Shown: positions 6,071 to 13,064, counted from the stretch's first letter. The stretch: DNA of 13,233 nucleotides from Methanobacteriota archaeon (GCA_030606525.1 JAUWGG010000008.1:1-13233); one strand, 5' to 3'. Program-made: numbers and translations. The notes: a model not told the origin generated them from the sequence alone.

Positions 6071-7558
6071 ATGAGCAAAAGATATGATGATGTGATGTCT
6101 TTATCTCTCAGAAGAGGGTTCATCTGGCAGGCTGTAGATATCTACGGCGGCTTAGCTGGATTTTATGATTATGGACATTTAGGTGCAAGACTCAAAAGAA
6201 ATTGGGAAGATTTATGGCTGAAATACTTTCTTAGTTTAAATGACAACTTTCATTTGATAGATACAATAAACATTCTTCCCTACGCGGCCTTGAAATCTTC
6301 TGGGCATGTCAGTCATTTCACAGATTATTTGGTAAGATGCGGGAAATGCTCCGGTTCCTATAAAGCAGATCAATTGATCGAAGAGGAAACGAATATTTCT
6401 GCTGAAGCCTTAAGCGCAGAAGAAATAGACTCAAAGGTAGAAGAGTTGGGAATAAAATGCCCTAAGTGCAAAGGTACATTGGGAAAAGCATCTCCATTTA
6501 ATACCATGTTTCCTTTGCTTATAGGACCAGCAGGAAAAGAAAAGGCCTTTTTGCGACCTGAGACAGCCCAGGGTGCATACCTCAATTTCAAACGAGAGTT
6601 CGAATCGTTAAGAAAAAAACTTCCCTTGGGTCTAGCTATTATAGGAAAGATATACAGAAATGAGATATCCCCAAGACAAGGTGTCTATAGACTAAGAGAA
6701 ATAATTCAATCTGAGCTGCAGATCTTCTTCGATCCTAATGCCATTGATAAAGAGATAAATTTTGACGAGATTGCAGATTATGTTCTAAAGATACATTTCG
6801 TTAAGGATAGGAAAAAGCAGAAGGTAAGCATGATATCATGTAAACAATTGGCTGATGAGAAGATATTACCGCGATTTTATATCTATTACATGGCTAAAGT
6901 ACAGCAATTTTATTTGAACGAACTCAATATCCCGATAGAGAAGTTCAGATTTTTTGAATTAAGTGAAGAAGAAAGAGCGCATTATGCAAAGCTGCATTTC
7001 GATATCGAGGTCGATTTAGAAACTTTAGGTGGGTTCAAGGAAGTGGCTGGTATACATTACAGAGGAGATTATGACCTTAAAAGCCATGAGCAGGGATCCA
7101 ACCAAAAAATGACCGTATTTTTGGATGGAAGAAGATTCATACCTCATGTGATAGAGCTGAGCTTTGGTGTGGACCGCAATGTTTGGGCTTTGCTCGATAC
7201 TTTTTTCGTGAAAGAAGAAAGAACGATCTTTAAATTGCCGAAACAGATCGCACCTTATTCAGCTGCTGTTTTCCCATTGGTAAATAAGGATAATTTGCCA
7301 AAAAAAGCTAATGAGCTCTTCAATGAGCTTAAAAAGGAACTGACTGTATTCTACGACACTTCTGGTTCCATAGGACGAAGATATGCAAGGATGGATGAAG
7401 TAGGTACACCCTACTGCATAACGATCGATTACCAAACTTTGGAGGATAACACCGTTACCATCAGGGATAGGGACACTGCAAAGCAAATAAGGATCAGCGC
7501 AGGCAAAATAATGCCGTTCTTAACTGATCTGATCAAAGGCAAAGAAGTTATAAAATGA
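6071..7558 (+). CDS. glyS: Glycyl-tRNA synthetase (alpha2 type)
   Basis: A 495-residue class II synthetase charging tRNA-Gly in the cytoplasm. Motif 1 region: GGLAGFYDYGHLG (26-38). Zinc pairs are C90/C93 and C130/C133. The glycine-site segment FLRPETAQGAY spans 160-170. Motif 2 is YRNEISPRQGVYRLRE (195-210). Motif 3 is IELSFGVDRNVWALL (361-375), where the usual EPS reads ELS, Leu for Pro at 363. The C-terminal anticodon-binding domain is about 395-490 (DTSGSIGRRYARMDEVGTPY). It is shorter than typical archaeal GlyRS (about 570) and closer to the bacterial dimeric form. GAGGAG lies upstream of the ATG. It is third in the amidohydrolase and CBS cluster, with a 34-base gap. Confidence 0.97.
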   Translation: MSKRYDDVMSLSLRRGFIWQAVDIYGGLAGFYDYGHLGARLKRNWEDLWLKYFLSLNDNFHLIDTINILPYAALKSSGHVSHFTDYLVRCGKCSGSYKADQLIEEETNISAEALSAEEIDSKVEELGIKCPKCKGTLGKASPFNTMFPLLIGPAGKEKAFLRPETAQGAYLNFKREFESLRKKLPLGLAIIGKIYRNEISPRQGVYRLREIIQSELQIFFDPNAIDKEINFDEIADYVLKIHFVKDRKKQKVSMISCKQLADEKILPRFYIYYMAKVQQFYLNELNIPIEKFRFFELSEEERAHYAKLHFDIEVDLETLGGFKEVAGIHYRGDYDLKSHEQGSNQKMTVFLDGRRFIPHVIELSFGVDRNVWALLDTFFVKEERTIFKLPKQIAPYSAAVFPLVNKDNLPKKANELFNELKKELTVFYDTSGSIGRRYARMDEVGTPYCITIDYQTLEDNTVTIRDRDTAKQIRISAGKIMPFLTDLIKGKEVIK

Positions 7559-7617
7559 TCCTTTTATTCTAAAATCCATTCGAAATAACCATATCTCATG
7601 AATACATTTACTGAACA

Positions 7618-8412
7618 ATGAAAAAATTCACAGATCAATTACTTGTTTTAATTGACAAAGCTGTAAAGAGATCAATTCATGGGGTTGACAAAGTGGCAGT
7701 GCCCTTCTCAGGTGGATTGGACAGCGCAGTGATCGCGCACACAGCAGGAAAATATACGGATGTATATCTCTATACAGTAGGTATTAAAAACTGCTATGAT
7801 TTTGGAAAGGCAGAAGCAGCAACAGATTTCTTTCGCTTACCTTTTAAAAAAATAATAATTAACAATGAAGATATTAAGCGGGCAATCATTGAATTGATCG
7901 AAATAACCAACCAAAGCAACCCAGTCAAGATATCCTTTGGATTAGCGCTTTATTTTGCTGCAAAAAATATAGAGGAAGAAATATTATTGAGCGGACAGGG
8001 AGCTGATGAACTTTTTGGTGGATACGCTCGTTATCTCGATTATTTAGAAGTATCCAGCGATTTGTTACAAGAGGAGATGAAAAAAGACGTAAAAATGTTA
8101 ATAAATAATATATCGTTTGAGAAAGCGATTGCTGAGCATTTTGGTAAGAAACTTTTCCTTCCTTTTTTAGACAATGCACTCATCGATTTCTGTTCCTCAT
8201 TACCTGTTGAGTACAAAGTTCAAGGAAAAGAACGAAAGATCATATTGAGGGAAGCAGCCAAAACTATGGGTATCCCTCATGAAATCGCTTATGCACCAAA
8301 GAAAGCAGTGCAGTACAGCTCTGGCATCATGAAGATCATTAAGAAAATGGCGAAGGAAAAAAATATGAGCGTAAAAGAATATATAGACAAGACAAGCGCT
8401 CCAAAGAGATGA
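7618..8412 (+). CDS. Asparagine-synthetase-type PP-loop protein, no glutaminase domain
   Basis: A 264-residue protein matching only the C-terminal (AsnB synthetase) half of asparagine synthetase. The PP-loop SGGLDSAV is at 31-38 and SGQGADELFGGYARYL at 125-140 is the AsnB signature; LFLPFLDNALIDFCSSLP (179-196) matches its later conserved helix. The N-terminal Ntn glutaminase domain with catalytic Cys2 is absent, so it would need free ammonia or perform another adenylate-ligation reaction. Such stand-alone forms are known in archaea, but their substrates are mostly unassigned. No ribosome-binding motif precedes the ATG, and a weak AT-rich element near 7583-7594 would fit leaderless initiation. 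Only seven bases separate it from the small GTPase gene. Confidence 0.85.
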   Translation: MKKFTDQLLVLIDKAVKRSIHGVDKVAVPFSGGLDSAVIAHTAGKYTDVYLYTVGIKNCYDFGKAEAATDFFRLPFKKIIINNEDIKRAIIELIEITNQSNPVKISFGLALYFAAKNIEEEILLSGQGADELFGGYARYLDYLEVSSDLLQEEMKKDVKMLINNISFEKAIAEHFGKKLFLPFLDNALIDFCSSLPVEYKVQGKERKIILREAAKTMGIPHEIAYAPKKAVQYSSGIMKIIKKMAKEKNMSVKEYIDKTSAPKR

Positions 8413-8419
8413 TGTGTGA

Positions 8420-8962
8420 ATGATGCCGAAAACGATCGTTAAGAAGATTTGCCTCCTTGGAAATGGTAAGGTAGGCAAAACCTCCCTCATTAGAAAATTC
8501 GTTTTTGATACCTTTGACGATAAGTACATTAAAACGTTTGGTACAAAGGTAACCAAGAAGAAATTAACTATTCAGCGCTCCGATAGAAAATGGAATTTGA
8601 CCTTCTTGATCTGGGATATTTTGGGGCAGAAGATGCATGATAGACTTCATTCTGCTTATTATAAAGGGGCAGCCGGAAGTTTGATCGTTTGCGATGTTAC
8701 ACGAAAAGAAACTTTGGAAAGCTTGGAGGATTGGATAAATGTTTTTCATAATACTGTATTAAAACAGCCAGTAATTTTCTTAGGAAATAAATGCGATATG
8801 CTCGATGAAGCAGAATTCGGTGCTGAGGAATTAGGAAAATCGGCATCGAAGTTCAATATACCTTTTTATTTAACGAGTGCAAAATCGGGTGAAGATGTTG
8901 AGAAAGCATTTTATAATCTCGGAGAGTTAATCATAGCAAGAAGGGATGATCATGAAAGATGA
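8420..8962 (+). CDS. Rab/Ras-like small GTPase
   Basis: A 180-residue small GTPase with all five G motifs. G1 is GNGKVGKTS (14-22). The G2 region YIKTFGTKV has T39 as the switch-I Thr, in the Rab-like Y-x2-T-x-G pattern. G3 is WDILGQ (65-70), with the Gln equivalent to Ras Q61. G4 is NKCD (123-126) and G5 is TSAKSG (152-157). This layout is closer to eukaryotic Rab/Ras than to MglA or translation GTPases. The tail RRDDHER has no Cys for prenylation, so membrane attachment would need a partner. Its 3' end overlaps the V4R-DUF835 gene, so the two proteins are made together. An alternative start is the adjacent ATG at 8423. Confidence 0.93.
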   Translation: MMPKTIVKKICLLGNGKVGKTSLIRKFVFDTFDDKYIKTFGTKVTKKKLTIQRSDRKWNLTFLIWDILGQKMHDRLHSAYYKGAAGSLIVCDVTRKETLESLEDWINVFHNTVLKQPVIFLGNKCDMLDEAEFGAEELGKSASKFNIPFYLTSAKSGEDVEKAFYNLGELIIARRDDHER

Positions 8963-9905
8963 AAAGGAACACATAAGCTTTTTTGTAATGCCCGGTTCCG
9001 CTCTTCGAAGTTTGAGGGATGAACTTCAGATATCAGCGGGTGAAGAGGGAAGCAAAGAAACACTCGAAAGATATGGTTACAGATGCGGTGAGGGCTTAGT
9101 TCAGGAGATAGATATTGAATGTGAACATTCGAACGAGCTGAAGACCATGATGGACTCACTTATGTATGAAACTGGATTGGGACGTCCTGTTGCAATTGAG
9201 GTTTTAAATGGCGAGATCATCATAAGTTTAGAAGATACGGTTGAGGCATTGGCAAAATCAAAAGGCGAATGCAGCTTCACCAAAGGATACCTGTCAGGGA
9301 TCATATCGACATTGCGCAATAAAAAATATGACTGCATCGAGGAAGAATGTATAACCAAAGGAGATAAACGCTGCGTTTATAGATTGGCTCAAACTGAGGA
9401 ATACATTTATCCATCAAAGGAAAAAGAAAAGGAAACTGAAAGAATTTACCGTCTTGAAAAGGGATGCACTTTTTTGATAAAAGAGGAGATACCAGAGAAA
9501 GGTTATGAGGTATTCGTTGATTATGTTACCCACGGTTCTCCAGGCCTATGTGTTACCCGAGATTATCCTGAAAAGATCAGTAAAAAATATGCGCTTGAGA
9601 AGACCCCGATCATCTGGTTATCTACGGTTGATACGAAGAACGCCATGCCGCCCCAGAACCTTTCAGCATTGTTCTATCACATCGAAACCTTTCTAAAAAA
9701 AGCTAATGAAGGTGTTGTGATATTATCTGGCTTAGAATACCTTATAGCCAATAGCAGTTTTTTGTCAGTACTGAAATTCATTCAATTATTGAACGAGCAG
9801 GCAGCAGTCAACAATTCCATCATCATATTACCTGTAAGCCCTCTAACTTTAGATGAAAAACAACTCAAGATGATCGAGCGCGAGGTAAAGGTTTTTGAGA
9901 GGTAG
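8952..9905 (+). CDS. V4R domain - DUF835 fusion protein
   Basis: A 317-residue two-domain protein. Residues about 13-145 are a V4R (4-vinyl-reductase) domain, ending in C128, C133 and C141 (YDCIEEEC then DKRCVYRL), the typical ligand or zinc Cys cluster. V4R belongs to the same fold superfamily as the TRAPP subunit Bet3. A charged linker (about 146-165) leads to DUF835 (about 163-317), with HGSPGLCVTRDYP and KKYALEKTPIIWLST. The same motifs recur in the membrane DUF835 protein downstream. Two ATGs are possible. The one at 8952 has AGGG at good distance; the one at 8946 has it directly abutting. The gene overlaps the small GTPase gene by 11 bases, so it is a likely partner or regulator of that GTPase. 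No enzymatic motif is visible in DUF835. Confidence 0.88.
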   Translation: MKDEKEHISFFVMPGSALRSLRDELQISAGEEGSKETLERYGYRCGEGLVQEIDIECEHSNELKTMMDSLMYETGLGRPVAIEVLNGEIIISLEDTVEALAKSKGECSFTKGYLSGIISTLRNKKYDCIEEECITKGDKRCVYRLAQTEEYIYPSKEKEKETERIYRLEKGCTFLIKEEIPEKGYEVFVDYVTHGSPGLCVTRDYPEKISKKYALEKTPIIWLSTVDTKNAMPPQNLSALFYHIETFLKKANEGVVILSGLEYLIANSSFLSVLKFIQLLNEQAAVNNSIIILPVSPLTLDEKQLKMIEREVKVFER

Positions 9906-9918
9906 GTAAATTCAAATC

Positions 9919-11490
9919 TCAGATTTCCTTCCCCATATAAACCCCATATCTCTTATAATCAAATTTTCGATAATAATTGCGCGTGCCAACGCCGCTCATC
10001 ACTAATATTCTCTCTCTTTGCCACTCATCTTTAACGATGCGCTCACACTCCTCGATCAAAGCTTTTCCATATCCTCTATGCTGCCATTCCTTCTTTGGCG
10101 CTTCATCGATGGGAACCATTTGACCGAATACTTTCAATTCACGTATTATCCCGCTATTTTTAACTTCTTTTCTATGAGCTTTTTCAGATGGTCTGCGCAG
10201 TCGAGCGTATCCTATGAGCAGATCATTTTTCACATCTTCAAAAGAAAGGAATATTTCTTTACCATCGCATGCATCATAATCTTCCCTTAACAATTCTATA
10301 TTATCAAGGATATCATCGTTCCCCTTCTCATCTAGATATCTGCGACCTATTTCTCTGCATCGAATGCAGGGGCATTTTTCATCTCTTTCCTTCAAATGTT
10401 CTTTTACAAGCTGTCTTAAATGACCCTTCTTGACACCATCCACTATCAACTGTGCAGGAATATCTCTTTGAATGCGCTGTATGCGGACCCATCTTGGCAC
10501 ATTCTTTTTCATCTCTGCGATCAATCTCACCATATCCTTCATATCATAGGGTGTATACTCATCTGCCTTCAGCATTCGATAGAGCTCGGTGCCCTCAATG
10601 ATCAATGTTGGATATATCTTCAACATATCAGGTCTGAAATTATCATTATGAAATACTTGCTTGAACGATGTCAAATCCTTTTCATAGGAGGAATGTGGTA
10701 AGCCTGGCATCACGTGATAGCAAATCTTCATACCTGCATCCTTGGCGAGCTGTGTAGATCTCTTTATTTCTTTTATCCCGTGACCCCTCTTCACCCTTTC
10801 TAAAATCTCATCACTCAATATTTGAACTCCCAGCTCAACTCTTGTAGCTCCAAATCCTAAAACTTGATCGATATGCTCCTCCATGAACCAATCTGGTCTT
10901 GTTTCAACAGTTAGACCTATACATCTTGATTTTGCATTTTCATTCAGTAATTGCGCTTCTTCTAGATTTTTTTGCTCTTTTCCATTTAAAGCATCGAAGC
11001 ACCGCTTAATAAACCATTCTTGATAATTTTGTGCTCGAGAAGTAAATGTACCTCCCATGATGATCAGATCGATCTTATCGGTAGAATGCCCGATCATTTT
11101 CAACTGTTTCAGTCTTGCTCTTGCTTGCTCGTATGGATCGAAGTCATGTTGTGCAGCTCTAAGAGCGGCTGGCTCTCTCCCTGTATATGATTGCGCTGTA
11201 CCATACTCTACACCACCTGGGCAGTAGATGCATTTGCCATGTGGACAATCAGCGGGAGAGGTCATAACCGCGATAACAGCCACTCCCGAAATCGTTCGAG
11301 AGGGTTTTTTTCTTAATAGCACTTTTACCTTATCATATACTGCTGATGGAGCGCAAGCTAAAATATCAGCATCTGTTGGCAAATTCTCTATACTATACTT
11401 TTTGCAGTACTCTATTTTCGCTCGCTGCAGTTCGTCCTTTGTTCTTATCTTAGAGGAAAGGATGTCATCGATTATTTCGCCATACTCCAT
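9919..11490 (-). CDS. elp3: Elp3 tRNA uridine(34) acetyltransferase (radical SAM + GNAT)
   Basis: A 523-residue archaeal Elp3. The enzyme uses SAM and acetyl-CoA to install a carboxymethyl group on tRNA wobble U34. The radical-SAM [4Fe-4S] ligands are C82, C87 and C90 (DCPHGKCIYCPGG), followed by MGGTFTSR (145-152) and the LTVETRPD strand (193-200). C373, C375 and C378 form the zinc-binding segment. The GNAT domain covers about 400-523, with the acetyl-CoA loop QHRGYGKAL (470-478) and VGTRNYYRKFDY near the end. Length is normal and the other Elongator subunits are not expected in archaea. A TATA box centred about 25 bases upstream of the ATG suggests a leaderless message. It converges on the V4R-DUF835 gene with 13 bases between stops. 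Confidence 0.97.
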   Translation of the reverse strand: MEYGEIIDDILSSKIRTKDELQRAKIEYCKKYSIENLPTDADILACAPSAVYDKVKVLLRKKPSRTISGVAVIAVMTSPADCPHGKCIYCPGGVEYGTAQSYTGREPAALRAAQHDFDPYEQARARLKQLKMIGHSTDKIDLIIMGGTFTSRAQNYQEWFIKRCFDALNGKEQKNLEEAQLLNENAKSRCIGLTVETRPDWFMEEHIDQVLGFGATRVELGVQILSDEILERVKRGHGIKEIKRSTQLAKDAGMKICYHVMPGLPHSSYEKDLTSFKQVFHNDNFRPDMLKIYPTLIIEGTELYRMLKADEYTPYDMKDMVRLIAEMKKNVPRWVRIQRIQRDIPAQLIVDGVKKGHLRQLVKEHLKERDEKCPCIRCREIGRRYLDEKGNDDILDNIELLREDYDACDGKEIFLSFEDVKNDLLIGYARLRRPSEKAHRKEVKNSGIIRELKVFGQMVPIDEAPKKEWQHRGYGKALIEECERIVKDEWQRERILVMSGVGTRNYYRKFDYKRYGVYMGKEI

Positions 11491-11510
11491 GATCTCAGCT
11501 ATACCATTTG

Positions 11511-11520
11511 GATATATAAG
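11511..11520 (-). promoter_or_regulatory. TATA box for elp3
   Basis: CTTATATATC on the minus strand is centred about 25 bases before the elp3 ATG. In archaea this spacing places the transcript start at or next to the start codon, i.e. a leaderless mRNA. Confidence 0.55.
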
Positions 11521-11576
11521 GATTGATTCGAATCGTGCGAAAAAATGCTAAATAATTTTAACTTATTCGTCGAGAA

Positions 11577-11603
11577 GCCCCCTTCCGAGAGGTGTGGGGG
11601 GGC
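11577..11603 (+). repeat. Hairpin at left side of copy A
   Basis: Six G-C pairs (11577-11582 with 11598-11603), an internal loop, then CC-GAGA-GG with a GNRA-type tip. It could be the left-end hairpin of an IS200/IS605-type element or a terminator for a transcript reading towards it. It lies 15 bases before the TATA box of copy A, matching the layout of copy B. Confidence 0.6.
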
Positions 11604-11617
11604 GAATCGGCACTAAC

Positions 11618-11626
11618 TTTATATAA
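11618..11626 (+). promoter_or_regulatory. TATA box of copy A RNA unit
   Basis: TTTATATAA is a near-ideal archaeal TATA box. Its centre is 26 bases before the GAT that begins the TnpB-like segment, so a transcript would start at about 11648. I see no strong TATA between 11781 and the membrane-protein gene, so this promoter may also drive that gene. Confidence 0.6.
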
Positions 11627-11647
11627 TCCATCCATATTTCTACTTAT

Positions 11648-11761
11648 GATAGGGCAGGGATTGCCCGAATATACGCCTTTGGACATCAAGACCTCCGTAA
11701 CCCTCGCAAGAGGAGACCGAGTCTGGTGGATGAATTAGGAAGCTCACTCCAAAATCTATGA
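11648..11761 (+). pseudogene. TnpB C-terminal remnant, copy A
   Basis: One frame gives 37 uninterrupted residues and then TGA. The segment begins DRAGIARIYAFG and ends LVDELGSSLQNL. Full TnpB proteins of IS200/IS605 elements have such a tail after the last RuvC motif, often RAG-x-ARI-x-A-x-G and later DEAGS. The RuvC domain, zinc finger and everything upstream are missing. The segment is too short to be a nuclease. The reading frame may survive only because the overlapping RNA is what is retained. Confidence 0.65.
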
Positions 11762-11771
11762 TTTTGGTGAG
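11743..11771 (+). repeat. Right-end hairpin of copy A
   Basis: Arms CTCAC-T-CCAAAAT and ATTTTGGTGAG pair over 11 bases with one bulged T and a CTATG loop. It is followed by GTAGTTCAC, as in the right ends of IS605-type elements, where such a hairpin is bound by TnpA and, as RNA, by TnpB. Confidence 0.6.
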
Positions 11772-11839
11772 GGTAGTTCACATGCCATCATATTGATGGA
11801 GAAAATAGGATAGAATGATTCTTTGCAGGGATGAGTAAA

Positions 11840-12988
11840 ATGGAGTGGCTGGAGACATCAATAAGCATTAGTTGCCTGCTTAAATTCGTGGTTTTTGCTG
11901 TGTTGGTAGTGAGATATACACAAAATAAAAATAAATTAATTCTCTATTGGATGATAGGATGGTTGTTTTTCTCTTTGTTTGCGTTATTCGAATTGTTCAC
12001 TATTTGGGTAAAAGGTGGATTCTGGAATGATTTTTGGATGTCTGCTAGCTATTTTGTTTTTGCTTTAACTGCTGTAGTTCTACTCCAAAGTACAATCTAT
12101 ATGAAAAGTGGAAAGATCATAGAAAAATATAGAATTCCTTTGGTACTAGCAGTAATCGCTTTCTTTTTCGCTCTGATAGGGGTCTTTATAATTAAAGAAT
12201 GGCCTTGGTGTGCTCTCCTTCCCATGTGGATTGGTGGAATTGCACTCATTGCTACAGGAATTTATTTTGGATCATATGCCGCTCACCGAGGGAATCCTGC
12301 TGCATATGTAGTAAGTGTAGCACTTGTATTACACGGTGCCCACTTTCTTGACTATCCATTCTTGAGACCTGTAGAATGGTTCGCACCATATGGTTTTTGG
12401 ATCGGTTCGGTATTCTCATCTCTGTTTGCTGTTGGGTCAATAATGCTTGTTTTTCCAAAATGGTATTTACAACCAATTACTGAGGTTGCAAAACCTACTG
12501 CAAAGAAAGAAAAAATAGAAGAGAAATATGAACTTGAACTGCATCAAAGTTATCTTGTCAAAGAGGAAAAACCGCGAAAGAGCTTTGAGATTTTTGTTAA
12601 TGAAATTGAGCATGGCGCTCAAGGATTGATCGTTACAAGACAGTATCCAGATAAAGTTCGAAAAAAGTATGGACTCGAAAAGACACCTATAATTTGGTTG
12701 AGCACAAAACTGGGTGATAATAATATAGACCCCACAAATATCGCAACTTTGATACATGTGATCGTCAATTTCATTCAGAAGAGCGAAGACAGCATTCTTT
12801 TGGTGGATGCTGTCGAGTATTTAGTTGCAAACAACGATTTTCAAATTATTTTGAGAGCGATAGAGCGATTGAACGAAGTGGTGATGCAGTGCAATTCAAG
12901 AATGATGATCTCCTTGGATCCCAGAACCCTTGAGATGAACGAAGTGGCAATATTGGGAAGGAATATGGAGGTTATCGAGATCAGTTAA
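11840..12988 (+). CDS. Seven-TM protein with C-terminal DUF835 domain
   Basis: About 382 residues. Seven hydrophobic segments (roughly 9-26, 35-57, 66-87, 100-118, 124-145, 153-173 and 184-205) form an integral membrane module. HGAHFLDYP lies near the end of segment 6. A Lys/Glu-rich linker (about 210-235) leads to a cytoplasmic DUF835 domain (about 235-382) with HGAQGLIVTRQYP and KKYGLEKTPIIWLST. This is nearly the same sequence as in the V4R-DUF835 protein. The N-terminal part looks like a receptor or sensor, and no kinase or enzymatic motif is visible. The ATG at 11831 abuts AGGG, so 11840 seems likelier. TnpB-derived mini-elements flank the gene on both sides. Confidence 0.87.
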   Translation: MEWLETSISISCLLKFVVFAVLVVRYTQNKNKLILYWMIGWLFFSLFALFELFTIWVKGGFWNDFWMSASYFVFALTAVVLLQSTIYMKSGKIIEKYRIPLVLAVIAFFFALIGVFIIKEWPWCALLPMWIGGIALIATGIYFGSYAAHRGNPAAYVVSVALVLHGAHFLDYPFLRPVEWFAPYGFWIGSVFSSLFAVGSIMLVFPKWYLQPITEVAKPTAKKEKIEEKYELELHQSYLVKEEKPRKSFEIFVNEIEHGAQGLIVTRQYPDKVRKKYGLEKTPIIWLSTKLGDNNIDPTNIATLIHVIVNFIQKSEDSILLVDAVEYLVANNDFQIILRAIERLNEVVMQCNSRMMISLDPRTLEMNEVAILGRNMEVIEIS

Positions 12989-13004
12989 CAGATGTGAGCG
13001 GGAA

Positions 13005-13029
13005 ATCCCACACTCTTTAGAGGTGGGAT
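13005..13029 (+). repeat. Hairpin at left side of copy B / possible terminator
   Basis: ATCCCAC-A-CTC pairs with GAGGTGGGAT around a TTTA loop, ten base pairs with one bulged A. It closely resembles IS200/IS605 terminal hairpins and occupies the same place relative to the TATA box as the copy A hairpin. It also sits 16 bases after the DUF835 gene stop, so it could act as a 3' end for that message. Confidence 0.6.
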
Positions 13030-13064
13030 GAGAGCGAACAGTACTTTCACCCCTCTCCAGGATA

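Larger units (their letters stand above)
11571..11781 (+). mobile_element. tnpB-less IS200/IS605-type mini-element, copy A
   Basis: A unit of about 210 bases that fills most of the gap between elp3 and the membrane DUF835 gene. Reading left to right it has a hairpin at 11577-11603 (GCCCCC...GGGGGC arms with CC-GAGA-GG at the tip), a TATA box at 11618-11626, a TnpB C-terminal remnant from 11648, a second hairpin at 11743-11771 and GTAGTTCAC at 11773-11781. Subterminal hairpins at both ends and a TTCAC-like right boundary are features of single-strand transposing IS200/IS605 elements. No tnpA and no TnpB catalytic domain remain, so it could move only in trans. The left boundary is approximate. 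A second related unit lies at the end of the window. Confidence 0.55.
11648..11800 (+). ncRNA. Candidate solo omega-like RNA with guide, copy A
   Basis: TnpB guide (omega) RNAs are encoded over the 3' end of tnpB and the right end, with the guide just outside the element. Here that part is retained with its own TATA box. Predicted helices are GGGCA/TGCCC (11652-11666, loop GGGAT), CCTC-GCAA-GAGG (11702-11713, a GNRA tetraloop) and CTCAC-T-CCAAAAT/ATTTTGGTGAG (11743-11771). GTAGTTCAC ends at 11781, so a guide would begin at 11782. That stretch includes CCATCA-TAT-TGATGG (11785-11799). The 3' end is a guess. Alternatively this is simply the structured 5' leader of the membrane-protein gene. Confidence 0.45.

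Noticed and set aside
9914..9926. Perfect palindrome AAATCT-C-AGATTT across the elp3 stop
   Set aside because: The one-base centre cannot form a stable hairpin, and such a short AT-rich palindrome in the convergent gap is probably chance.
10018..10701. Open frames of 90 and 93 codons antisense to elp3
   Set aside because: They are shadows of the strongly supported Elp3 coding frame, with no family resemblance.
11648..11781. RNase P RNA, SRP RNA or tRNA as explanation for the structured region
   Set aside because: None of the conserved sequence blocks of those RNAs is visible, while a TnpB tail frame is present in both copies.
12467..12757. Hydrophobic 96-codon minus-strand frame inside the DUF835 membrane gene
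   Set aside because: It overlaps a well-supported domain on the other strand, and its composition reflects the antisense of AT-rich codons.
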